DNA of 32,264 bases from an uncultured Acetatifactor sp. (GTDB lineage Bacteria > Bacillota > Clostridia > Lachnospirales > Lachnospiraceae). Positions 21,589-29,019 of this stretch are shown here, in pieces (the stretch's first letter is position 1; every line of letters starts with the position of its first letter). The stretch lies in contig CAJUAH010000039.1 in the NCBI GenBank assembly GCA_910584375.1, positions 1 through 32,264 on the forward strand, written 5' to 3'. Made by a program: the position numbers and the translations under genes. The notes beneath the pieces are model-generated. The model saw nothing but the letters and a program-made list of their open reading frames with translations, had not been told where the DNA came from and did no database searches.

Positions 21589-22344
21589 TCACTCCCTTAC
21601 CCCGATCAGGGTAAATTCGCCCGGTAATTTATCGTTTGTCCATGCGGGATGCTCGTCAAATCTTTTCAGGCTCATTCCGCTGTTTATCACGGCGTTGATA
21701 ATCTCGCTGACGGTATATTTCCGGTAACTGCATTTCGGTATCTGTTTCCGGATTTCCTCTTCATAAAAGCGGGCGTGGGCCATCTCCCCCTCAAAGACGT
21801 CGGTGCAGAAATAGCTCATAACAGGCTGCTCCAGATCCAGTATATCCGCTATTTTCTGGAAAGGATGAAAATCGCTGCATATCATCTTTCCGCCGGGCCG
21901 AAGCAGAGAATACATGATATTCATAAAATCATCGATATTGTGAAAATAGTGGAGTATGCCTCCTTCCATAAAGACCACATCAAAATATCCCTTATACCGG
22001 TTCATGTCGATCTCCAGCACATCGCATACCTCATAGTTGATCTCCACATCCGCCGCGTCCGCAACCTCCAGCGCGTATCGCTTATTGTCCTCGGAGATAT
22101 CAAATACCGTGACCTGGGCCCCCAGGATCGCCAGGGGGATCGCCTTTTTCCCACAGGAACCGCATATATTCGCCACTTTGATATTCTCATATGTATCAAA
22201 GTACTCCGCATATCTCTTTAACATCCCCACCGGGTCTTCCCGGTCTTTTTTTGCCCTTTCCCGGGGAGCGCCGGCCTGCCTGACCCAAAATTCGTAGGCG
22301 TCAAATTCCCACGCTTTTTTGTTCTGCACACTGTAATCGATCAT
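21589..22344 (-). CDS. class I SAM-dependent methyltransferase
   Basis: Encodes 251 residues. The start at 22344 (MIDYSVQNKKAWEFDAYEFW) follows AAAGGAG; the frame extends up to 22446 without a site. Motif I is atypical, VANICGSCGKKAIPLA, followed by VTVFDISEDNKRYA (acidic end of strand 2), VCDVLEID and FDVVFMEGGILHYFHNIDDF, which is the methyltransferase core; MYSLLRPGGKMICSDFHP completes it. It fits small-molecule methyltransferases of the UbiE/SAM type. Its start overlaps the stop of the metallophosphoesterase gene by four bases (ATGA), so the two are coupled. Substrate unknown. Confidence 0.8.
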   Translation of the reverse strand: MIDYSVQNKKAWEFDAYEFWVRQAGAPRERAKKDREDPVGMLKRYAEYFDTYENIKVANICGSCGKKAIPLAILGAQVTVFDISEDNKRYALEVADAADVEINYEVCDVLEIDMNRYKGYFDVVFMEGGILHYFHNIDDFMNIMYSLLRPGGKMICSDFHPFQKIADILDLEQPVMSYFCTDVFEGEMAHARFYEEEIRKQIPKCSYRKYTVSEIINAVINSGMSLKRFDEHPAWTNDKLPGEFTLIGVRE

Positions 22345-23024
22345 ATGCGTATCTCCTTTCCGTTTCCATGGATTTCCGATCCGTACCCGGAGCATATATC
22401 CTGTCCGCCGTTTTCCTCCCGCCGCTTTGCGTCGCAGACGATCCACTCGTCCAGTGTCAGGGGTTCATAGTCCGAATACATGCAAAAACAGTTGATCATA
22501 TTGCAGGGGATCGTTCTCTCATGGCCCTGGGAATCCCTTGCCACTGTAGTTCTGGTTATATCCTGAAACTGCTCTATGAGCCTTTGATCCAGAGTGTCAT
22601 GAACATGGCCATATAACATATAGGTTATGGGATTTCCCTTATCATCCAGTCTGTATTGCCCATTATAGCACATAATCGGATAATGGCACAACACCACTTT
22701 TCGTTTGTTGTCATATAGCTCCTCATAGGGCTTGACCCATACAAAACGCCTCAAATCCATAGTGGTCTTGGTTGCAAAACGGTCATGGTTGCCCCGGATC
22801 AGGTATAATATTCCGTTTAACTGCCTGAGGAGCATGCTGGTCTGTTCCGCGTTTCCCCAGGACAAATCTCCCAGAATGACCACTTCATCGTTTTGTCTGA
22901 CTTTTCGATTCCACTTGTCTATCATATACCTGTTCATCTCTTCCACACTGGCAAATCCCCGGCGATCCATCCGGTCATTTAAATTAGCGTGAAAAAAATG
23001 CAGATCCGCAATATAATATCTCAT
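22341..23024 (-). CDS. metallophosphoesterase
   Basis: Encodes 227 residues. The start at 23024 (MRYYIADLHFFH) follows AAAGGAG. All calcineurin-like metal motifs are present: DLH (D7, H9), GDLSWGN, GNHDR, CHYP and GHVH, the two-metal phosphoesterase centre. This short, soluble branch is often found in Firmicutes and phages; substrates may be phosphodiesters or nucleotides. It precedes and overlaps the methyltransferase. Upstream on the same strand is the remnant of tRNA-Arg with its terminator. Confidence 0.9.
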   Translation of the reverse strand: MRYYIADLHFFHANLNDRMDRRGFASVEEMNRYMIDKWNRKVRQNDEVVILGDLSWGNAEQTSMLLRQLNGILYLIRGNHDRFATKTTMDLRRFVWVKPYEELYDNKRKVVLCHYPIMCYNGQYRLDDKGNPITYMLYGHVHDTLDQRLIEQFQDITRTTVARDSQGHERTIPCNMINCFCMYSDYEPLTLDEWIVCDAKRREENGGQDICSGYGSEIHGNGKEIRI

Positions 23025-23096
23025 ATGGCAGTACTCCTTTCCATGCAATATCTGTATCGTAACTCTCTTTTTCCCCATATGAGTTCCTGAGGGAAT

Positions 23097-23125
23097 AAAA
23101 AAGCCGCAACCCTTGAAGTTACGGC
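23097..23125 (-). terminator. terminator of the disrupted tRNA-Arg gene
   Basis: On the minus strand GCCGTAAC pairs with GTTGCGGC around a 7-base loop (one mismatched pair), followed by TTTTTT. It stands a few bases beyond the tRNA 3' end. Confidence 0.8.
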
Positions 23126-23132
23126 ATTGCAG

Positions 23133-23174
23133 CGTCCCCGAGACGACTTGAACGTCCGACCTATCGCTTAGGAG
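23133..23174 (-). tRNA. 3' half of tRNA-Arg(CCT), attachment site of the conjugative element
   Basis: Read on the minus strand this gives anticodon loop CTCCTAA (anticodon CCT), stem GCGAT, variable loop AGGTC, T arm GGACG-TTCAAGT-CGTCT, acceptor CGGGGAC and discriminator G. The 5' half (acceptor 5' strand, D arm, ATCGC stem strand) is absent and replaced by unrelated sequence to the right. A tRNA cut exactly at the anticodon loop, beside conjugation genes, is the mark of tyrosine-recombinase integration in a tRNA 3' end. The CCA is not encoded. Not a functional tRNA. Confidence 0.8.
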
Positions 23175-23422
23175 TTAAATTCCCCATTTCCACTGGGATA
23201 CGGCGTAGTCCATGTGACCTCTCCAAACGCAATAATATCAAGGATTTCGAACTTCCATTTTACTCAATGACACGTCTTGTTCCATCTCATTATCCATAGT
23301 ATTCCATGTTATTATTAGCAAAATGTTAGCAGTTTTACAATTTTCTCAGATTGGAACGCTCTGCGTTCAACTTGTCTCTTCCTATTATAACTGCAAAAAA
23401 TACAAAAATCAAGGAGAAGCGA
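23175..23422 (+). other. gene-free end of the element
   Basis: About 250 bases of element end. A short inverted repeat, GAACGC-TCT-GCGTTC (23354-23368), lies 55-70 bases before the first start codon and may be an operator or a hairpin in the leader. TATAAC near 23384 may be a -10 box, but the -35 box is unclear. No gene is seen. Confidence 0.4.
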
Positions 23423-24589
23423 ATGTCAGAATATGAACTTGAAATCAAACAGGTCGTGGACTATCCACGCTGCCGGATTTACCGGCAATTCATACAGTCA
23501 TTGATGAACGACTCGAATCTTCGCGCCAGCGGAGGTTCGGGTCTTTTTTATTATACGGTTCTTTGCAGTTACGCAAACTTCCGTACTTCCTACCGCCGTC
23601 TGGACGGAATCAGCTACACGGTCTATCCCGGCGAATGGATATGCAGCGTGAAAGAGCTGTGTTCATGGTTCCGCACACGGTTCCAGCATCAGGCAATAGA
23701 AATTCTGGAGGATTTACAGAAACGCCACCTGATCTCCTATCTTACTCTTGACCGCGGTAAGGTCATCAAATACAAGATTCGGGACTGGAAACAGCACAAC
23801 ACGGTCCTGGACTATAACTGCCCCTGTCAAAAGGACACAGGCTTTTTCTTCCTGCCCCTTGTCACAGCAACGGAGCTTGTCAGCTCAGGGCGCTGCTCTG
23901 AAACAGACATTGTTCTGGATCTGTGGCTCTCCGCTATCTATAACGATGAACAGGTACAGGGTTCTGAACTTGGTCCGGTAGTCTATCTCCGCAATGGGAC
24001 AGGCTCTCCCTTAGTAACCTATGCCGAACTTGGGAAACGATGGGGCATATCAAAGGCAACTACAGGCAGGATACTGAAAAAGCTAGAACAGCTGCAGTAC
24101 CTTTCCCTGATGACCTTCCCCGGACGGACAGGCAGCGTGATCTATCTTCAAGGCTATCTGTCCACCATGTTCCAAATATCAGATGTACTAATAGATAAGG
24201 ATGAGGTTGCCATGACATTAAATATCAATATCAGTCTTCCAGAGGATGCTCCCTGCGAGGCGCCTGCTGCCACGGAACATAATATTTCCGTTTCATCGGA
24301 GTTGTCCTGCGTTTCAAAAACGCACATGGAGCAGATACTCCAAAAACTCGCGGAAATCCTTGCCGCACAAGGAATTTCATGTTTTGGATGCCCCAAATCC
24401 ATATATAAGTTATATCCCTTATCGGATGCCTGCGGGGAAAGGTATTTTATCCACACCAAGTCAGGGGAGGAACACCGCTTTGGGCTGTCCGTCCAGTGCG
24501 GCGCCGGAAAGACAGTGTACACCTTTGAGCTTACGCTCTCCCTTAAACCAAATAATCATTTCAGGAGGAACCTACATGAAAAAGAATAA
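23423..24589 (+). CDS. winged-helix DNA-binding protein of the element
   Basis: Encodes 388 residues. The start at 23423 (MSEYELEIKQVVDYPRCRIY) follows AAGGAG. Two winged-helix-like segments can be seen: about 70-120 (YPGEWICSVKELCSWF, ALEILEDLQKRHLI-type) and about 210-255 (VTYAELGKRWGISKATTGRI, LKKLEQLQYLSLM). The C-terminal part (about 285-388) has a helical stretch and a conserved-looking FELTLSLK end. It may be a replication initiator-like or regulatory protein of the element; I do not recognise a named family. First gene inside the att site. Its last 14 bases overlap the next gene. Confidence 0.7.
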   Translation: MSEYELEIKQVVDYPRCRIYRQFIQSLMNDSNLRASGGSGLFYYTVLCSYANFRTSYRRLDGISYTVYPGEWICSVKELCSWFRTRFQHQAIEILEDLQKRHLISYLTLDRGKVIKYKIRDWKQHNTVLDYNCPCQKDTGFFFLPLVTATELVSSGRCSETDIVLDLWLSAIYNDEQVQGSELGPVVYLRNGTGSPLVTYAELGKRWGISKATTGRILKKLEQLQYLSLMTFPGRTGSVIYLQGYLSTMFQISDVLIDKDEVAMTLNINISLPEDAPCEAPAATEHNISVSSELSCVSKTHMEQILQKLAEILAAQGISCFGCPKSIYKLYPLSDACGERYFIHTKSGEEHRFGLSVQCGAGKTVYTFELTLSLKPNNHFRRNLHEKE

Positions 24590-25109
24590 TGCAATCGACA
24601 CTGAGAACCCGTTGTACCATGATACATGGAAACTGTTGAAGAAATACAGGGATGTGGTCTGGAGCCTGGAGCTGTCCGTCCAGCAGGTAAGAAATAAGTT
24701 TGAAATCGAATATGGCAGCTCCATTGAAGATTTTCTGGATTCCGTCTACCTTGCGGGTGCTGACCTCTCCGGCAGCACGATTGAGCGCCATGCGGAATGC
24801 ATTGAACAGAGCCACCGTATGCTGAAACTGCTGGACAATGCCATTGACCTGCTGCGGACAAAGCACAAAAACGGGGAAACCTACTACTGGCTGCTGTTCT
24901 ATACTTTCCTGTCACCCCAGCAGCTCCGCAACGTGGAGGAAATCATTGAAAAGCTCCGCCCCTACATCCGCGACATCAGTTTCCGCACTTACTACCGGAA
25001 ACGGCAGGAGGCGATAGATGCCCTCAGTTCCATTTTGTGGGGGTATACTTCCAAGGACAGCATTGCCATTTTAGAAAATTTCTTCCCGGATTCAAAGTCT
25101 GGCACATAA
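24576..25109 (+). CDS. ArpU/DUF1492-like helical protein
   Basis: Encodes 177 residues. ATG at 24576 follows AGGAGG; it overlaps the preceding gene by 14 bases. The protein is all-helical with coiled segments; the end (SFRTYYRKRQEAIDALSSIL, then WGYTSKD) resembles the sigma-region-4-like tail of ArpU-type late regulators of phages and mobile elements. It could control element genes; the assignment rests on that tail only. Confidence 0.5.
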   Translation: MKKNNAIDTENPLYHDTWKLLKKYRDVVWSLELSVQQVRNKFEIEYGSSIEDFLDSVYLAGADLSGSTIERHAECIEQSHRMLKLLDNAIDLLRTKHKNGETYYWLLFYTFLSPQQLRNVEEIIEKLRPYIRDISFRTYYRKRQEAIDALSSILWGYTSKDSIAILENFFPDSKSGT

Positions 25110-25145
25110 TTGGCACACTTTTGCACGAAATTGGCACAGTTTTGC
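25108..25145 (+). repeat. 17-base direct repeat, two helical turns apart
   Basis: AATTGGCACACTTTTGC (25108-25124) and AATTGGCACAGTTTTGC (25129-25145), 21 bases apart, with a third TGGCACA at 25100-25106. Same-face spacing suggests a protein-binding array upstream of the transfer genes. Confidence 0.55.
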
Positions 25146-25217
25146 TCTTTTCACGCAAATATGGGTATGTTAAACTGAATATGCTCAAAAATGCACCCAA
25201 AACCATTTTGAGCCATC

Positions 25218-25298
25218 ACACCACCCTTTCCGGCTGGTGTTTTTTAATGCCCTCCGGCTCTGTGCCGGATATTGCCGCATCTGCTCCCACAGGTGCGG
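25218..25298 (+). promoter_or_regulatory. three hairpins in the leader of the transfer operon
   Basis: ACACCA/TGGTGT followed by TTTTTT (25218-25245) looks like a terminator; TCCGGC-TCTGT-GCCGGA (25253-25269) is a perfect hairpin; CCGCA/TGCGG followed by TATTTTT (about 25274-25298) is a second terminator-like fold. They lie between the ArpU-like gene and the VirB2-like gene and may attenuate transcription. Confidence 0.5.
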
Positions 25299-25333
25299 TA
25301 TTTTTACAAAAAAATTTACAGGAGGTTCAAAAA

Positions 25334-25732
25334 TTGAAGAAAATGAATGTTTCCCACAACCCTGACGGCGGAAAGGCTTTGAAAAAGCCCCGCCGTTTTC
25401 CTTTCGGGAAGGCTGCCTACTGCGCAGTCCTGACCGCAATCATGCTCCTTGCCTACTGCCCGCCTGCTTATGCCGCTACCACTGTATGGGACAAAGCCAC
25501 CGAGATTATGAAGGATGTGTATAGCCAGATTGTCCTGATATCCACCGTGGCGGCGATAGTCACCGCCTCCGTTGCCCTTCTGCTGATGAATTTCTCCCGC
25601 AGCGGCAGGACGGTTGACGAAAGCCGCGCTTGGCTGAAACGGATCTGCATCACATGGGCAATCCTGAACGGGCTTGGCTTTATCATGGCCTATGTAACAC
25701 CTTTCTTCGCCGACGGCAAATGGAACGGATAG
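25334..25732 (+). CDS. small membrane protein, VirB2/TrbC-like
   Basis: Encodes 132 residues. The TTG at 25334 is chosen because AGGAGG ends eight bases before it; an ATG nine bases on is too distant. Basic start (KKPRRFPFGKA), a signal-type helix ending YCPPAYAAT (cleavage after AYA likely), then two membrane helices (about 70-90 and 105-125). Size and layout fit pilin-like VirB2/TrbC proteins or the small membrane proteins found at this point in clostridial CTn elements. It precedes the TrbL-like gene by ten bases. Confidence 0.6.
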   Translation: MKKMNVSHNPDGGKALKKPRRFPFGKAAYCAVLTAIMLLAYCPPAYAATTVWDKATEIMKDVYSQIVLISTVAAIVTASVALLLMNFSRSGRTVDESRAWLKRICITWAILNGLGFIMAYVTPFFADGKWNG

Positions 25733-25742
25733 GAGGGCTTAC

Positions 25743-26453
25743 ATGGGAATCTTAGACGGTATTGTGGAATGGATTGCAGAACAGGTCATGCATGGCCTTG
25801 ATTTGGTATCTACCTCTGTTTTGGGCGCTCTTGGCTGTGACATGACCGTTTTCCTGCGCTACTTCCCTGCAGCAGAAACAATGTATAAGATTTTTGTTGC
25901 GCTTGCCATTGGTCTGATCCTTTTGAACTGGATCTGGCAGTTGTTCAAAAACTTCGGTCTGGGTGCGGGCGTTGAGGCGGAAGACCCGGTAAAGCTCAGT
26001 ATCCGCTCCCTGCTCTTTATCCTGCTTGCGTACTTTTCCGATGACATCATCAACACTGTGCTTGCCATCGGGGGCACTCCCTACCATTGGATCATGGACT
26101 CCGAGCTGCCGGCATTGAACTTTGCCAGCTTCAACTCCGTCCTGCTGACGATCATAGGTGTCTGTGCCAACGGCGCCGTTGCCCTGATTACACTGATCCT
26201 TGTGCTGATACTGGCATGGAATTACCTGAAACTGCTGTTTGAGGCGGCAGAAAGGTATGTACTGCTGGGTGTATTGGTCTATACTGCGCCGGTTGCCTTT
26301 TCCATGGGCGCATCCCAGACAACATCCAATATTTTCAAGTCATGGTGCCGGATGTTCGGCGGGCAGGTATTCCTGCTGCTTATGAATGCATGGTGCCTGC
26401 GGCTGTTTACATCAATGGTGGGAGTTTTTCTGGCAAACCCGCTTTCTCTGTAA
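25743..26453 (+). CDS. TrbL/VirB6-like conjugal transfer membrane protein
   Basis: A 236-residue polytopic membrane protein with about five to six helices (residues about 45-65, 85-110, 130-165, 175-195, 215-232). The start at 25743 follows AGGAGGG. The TrbL/VirB6 class forms the inner-membrane channel of type IV secretion systems; in Gram-positive elements the homologous gene sits just before the secreted hydrolase and VirB4 ATPase, as here. Confidence 0.7.
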   Translation: MGILDGIVEWIAEQVMHGLDLVSTSVLGALGCDMTVFLRYFPAAETMYKIFVALAIGLILLNWIWQLFKNFGLGAGVEAEDPVKLSIRSLLFILLAYFSDDIINTVLAIGGTPYHWIMDSELPALNFASFNSVLLTIIGVCANGAVALITLILVLILAWNYLKLLFEAAERYVLLGVLVYTAPVAFSMGASQTTSNIFKSWCRMFGGQVFLLLMNAWCLRLFTSMVGVFLANPLSL

Positions 26454-26479
26454 AAGGAAATGTATCATAAAAATTGAAT

Positions 26480-26495
26480 GTGCGCCGCGGCGCAC
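26480..26495. repeat. 16-base perfect palindrome
   Basis: GTGCGCCGCGGCGCAC between the TrbL-like gene and the next start codon, ending 13 bases before it and next to the ribosome site. It is much more GC-rich than its flanks. It may be an RNA hairpin limiting translation or a protein site. Confidence 0.5.
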
Positions 26496-26508
26496 GGATA
26501 GGAGTACA

Positions 26509-27474
26509 ATGCAAAAAATAAAACGATACAGGCATATCATGCTTTCAGTCTGCATGGTGGCAGTCCTCTGTTTCGCTTTCAGCCAGCCCGTTTTTGCCAT
26601 GACGGAAAGTGAGATACAGGATCAGGTGAACACTGTCGGCAGGGAAACCGCATCCGGCAATGTCCTGATATGGTTCCTCTGCGCCATTGCCTTTCTGAAA
26701 GTGTCACAAAAAATAGACTCCTTTATGTCGAGTCTCGGTATCAATGTGGGGCATACGGGCGGTTCCATGCTGGCGGAGGCTATGGTTGCCGCCAGGGGCA
26801 TAGGCGGATTGAAAAACTTTTCCAGCCAGCATTTCGGCGGCGGGCACAGCAGGATTTCCTCCCATACCAACGCAGGCTCAAAAGGCTTACTGTCCGGCGG
26901 GCTTGCCGGAATGGTGGGCAGCCGCATCACAAACAGCGCCGTAAAGTCGGCAACCGCCTCATCAAAAACCAATGTCAGCCATTCCTCCGGAAAATCCGGC
27001 GGCGGGATTGGGGGGCATATCTACGCTTCCTCCGTCAGCAAAGGCGGCAATTTTGCCAACAATGTCATAAGCACCGTGGCTACGGGGAACATTGCGGAGC
27101 TTGGCTTTATGAGCGGGCCGGAGGCATCCCAGGCGCTTCAGTCCTACCTTGGATATGCCGCTCTGGGAGAAAATGCCCCACAGGTTCCCGCCTTTTCGGA
27201 TGTGGAGATCGGCGGCGGGCGCATCACCGGTACGGAGACTTCGGAAGAACATCCACAGGGGATTGCCTTTGGAATGTACCATGCCGCCCAGTATGCCGCA
27301 CCGGATGGCAATTATACCACCATACAGGCAGCGGATGGCAGTTCCTGGTACAAGCAGTACGCACAGGATGCCGTGGACAAAACACCTTACATGGCTCCTG
27401 ACGGCTCTATTGCCTATAAGGTGTCCATTGTGAAGAAACTGCCGCAGCCGCCAAAGAGAAGGGAGCGAGTGTGA
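26509..27474 (+). CDS. secreted Gly/Ser-rich protein of the transfer region, unknown
   Basis: Encodes 321 residues. ATG at 26509 follows AGGAG. A signal-type helix (about 12-29) ends QPVFA, and a second hydrophobic segment follows (about 50-66). Residues about 80-210 are rich in Gly, Ser and Ala with several GGG motifs, probably disordered or fibre-like. The last 100 residues look folded (TEEHPQGIAFGMYHAAQYA-type, ending in a basic KRRERV). No named family is recognised. The place between the VirB6-like and peptidase genes suggests a part of the envelope-spanning channel. Confidence 0.65.
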   Translation: MQKIKRYRHIMLSVCMVAVLCFAFSQPVFAMTESEIQDQVNTVGRETASGNVLIWFLCAIAFLKVSQKIDSFMSSLGINVGHTGGSMLAEAMVAARGIGGLKNFSSQHFGGGHSRISSHTNAGSKGLLSGGLAGMVGSRITNSAVKSATASSKTNVSHSSGKSGGGIGGHIYASSVSKGGNFANNVISTVATGNIAELGFMSGPEASQALQSYLGYAALGENAPQVPAFSDVEIGGGRITGTETSEEHPQGIAFGMYHAAQYAAPDGNYTTIQAADGSSWYKQYAQDAVDKTPYMAPDGSIAYKVSIVKKLPQPPKRRERV

Positions 27475-27490
27475 AAAATGAATTTTTCAT

Positions 27491-27545
27491 AAGTGAACTT
27501 GTTCACTTTGCAAATATTGTGCCTGCGCAAGGCGTTAAAACGCCT
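27491..27545. repeat. palindrome and hairpin before the peptidase gene
   Basis: AAGTGAACTTGTTCACTT (27491-27508) is a perfect 18-base palindrome; GGCGTTAAAACGCC (27532-27545) is a second inverted repeat. Both stand in the 104 bases between two transfer genes, suggesting an internal control point. Confidence 0.5.
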
Positions 27546-27578
27546 GAAAGTTTGCAGGTATAGGAAAGGATAATCATT

Positions 27579-28958
27579 ATGGAAAATGAACAGAAAAGCG
27601 GCCTGTCCAAAACCCTTGAAACGGGACGGGCTGCCGCACACATGGTACGCGGGGCTATAAAGATAGGCAAAACCGTATCAGGCGCCGCCAAGGGCGCAGC
27701 TGCCGGGGGACCGTATGGTGCCGCTGCCGGCGTCCTTTGGGAAAACCGTAAGCTTGTTGGCAAAATCATAATCGGAATCATTGCCCTGCTGCTGATTCCC
27801 GTTGTGTTTGTGGTATCCCTGCCATCGGTAATCTTTGGCGGTCTGCTGAACACATTTTCTTCCACGGTTAATGTAGATATACCGATCCTGAACAACAATG
27901 CCGCCATTGTTGAAAATGTGGCAGAAATCACTTCCACGTTAGATGAAATCATGGCCGGAGGGCTGGAGGATACCATGAAACAGATAGAGGCAGACTTTGC
28001 AGCCTCGGATGCTGATGAAATGGAGGTCATCAACCCTTACGCAGACCGCCCGCTATATAATGCCAACCAATTTATTGCCATGTACTGCGCATACAAAAAT
28101 AAAGATTATGCCGGCATTTCCATTTCGGATATGGAAAATATACTCCGCACCAACCAAAGCCGCCTATACTCTTACACACAGGCCCAGGAAACACGGACAA
28201 GGACTGAAACAGACCATGCCACTGGGAAAGAGGTATCCGTCACGGAAACATGGAATGTGTATACCCTTGTCTATAACGGTGAGACCTATTTCTCAGAACA
28301 GGTTTTCATGTTAGACGAAGAACAGGCCGCCCTTGCAGATGCTTATGCCCAGAACTTAAGCCTTTTTCTGGGTGACGGCATGATGCAGGGGCTTACGGAA
28401 TGGGACGGCAATTCCATCCCCTCCCTCGGTGATGTCCGCTTTACCGATGGCGCAACGGAAGTTGTCTATTACAACCAGCTGGACGAGCGCTATGCAGGAA
28501 AGCCTTACGGCACCGACCATATCGGGAGCCACGGCTGCGGTCCTACGGCTATGGCAATCGTGGTGTCCTCCCTCACTGACCAGACAATAGACCCTGTGGC
28601 TATGGCGGAATGGTCTTACCGGAACGGCTATTGGTGCAGGGACAGCGGCTCCTACCATGCGCTGATCCCTGCCGCCGCAAGGAACTGGGGGTTAAATGTG
28701 TCAGGCTGTTCCGCTTCAGAACCGCAGAGAATTCTGGATGCTTTGGCAGAGGGAAAGCTGGTGGTTGCGATCATGTCCAGGGGACACTTTACAAAATCAG
28801 GGCACTTTATCGTACTGCGGGGTGTCCAAAACGGAAAGATACTGGTGGCTGACCCTGCCAGTTACGGCAGGAGCGGACAGCTCTGGGATCTGTCCCTTAT
28901 TTTAAGGGAAGCAAGCCGGGGCGCTGCAGCGGGCGGTCCTTTCTGGATCATCGGCTGA
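27579..28958 (+). CDS. C39-type peptidase of the conjugation system
   Basis: Encodes 459 residues. A Gly/Ala-rich cytoplasmic start, one membrane helix (about 65-90), an outer helical region (about 95-240), then a papain-like peptidase domain (about 285-459). The catalytic residues are C320 in SHGCGPTAMA, H409 in GHFIVLRG and D425 in VADPASYGR, the C39-like arrangement. In conjugative elements this protein takes the place of the VirB1-like cell-wall hydrolase, opening peptidoglycan for the channel; it resembles the CD1108-type proteins of C. difficile elements. Its cut site (peptide or wall) is not certain. Confidence 0.8.
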   Translation: MENEQKSGLSKTLETGRAAAHMVRGAIKIGKTVSGAAKGAAAGGPYGAAAGVLWENRKLVGKIIIGIIALLLIPVVFVVSLPSVIFGGLLNTFSSTVNVDIPILNNNAAIVENVAEITSTLDEIMAGGLEDTMKQIEADFAASDADEMEVINPYADRPLYNANQFIAMYCAYKNKDYAGISISDMENILRTNQSRLYSYTQAQETRTRTETDHATGKEVSVTETWNVYTLVYNGETYFSEQVFMLDEEQAALADAYAQNLSLFLGDGMMQGLTEWDGNSIPSLGDVRFTDGATEVVYYNQLDERYAGKPYGTDHIGSHGCGPTAMAIVVSSLTDQTIDPVAMAEWSYRNGYWCRDSGSYHALIPAAARNWGLNVSGCSASEPQRILDALAEGKLVVAIMSRGHFTKSGHFIVLRGVQNGKILVADPASYGRSGQLWDLSLILREASRGAAAGGPFWIIG

Positions 28959-29019
28959 CGCCCTGCGGCTTACGAAACACCAGCAGTAAAACTGTAAGGA
29001 AAGCGAGGTTATTTTATCC

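Noticed and set aside
23133..23220. A complete tRNA gene
   Set aside because: The D arm, the 5' acceptor strand and the 5' anticodon stem strand are missing; only the 3' half matches.
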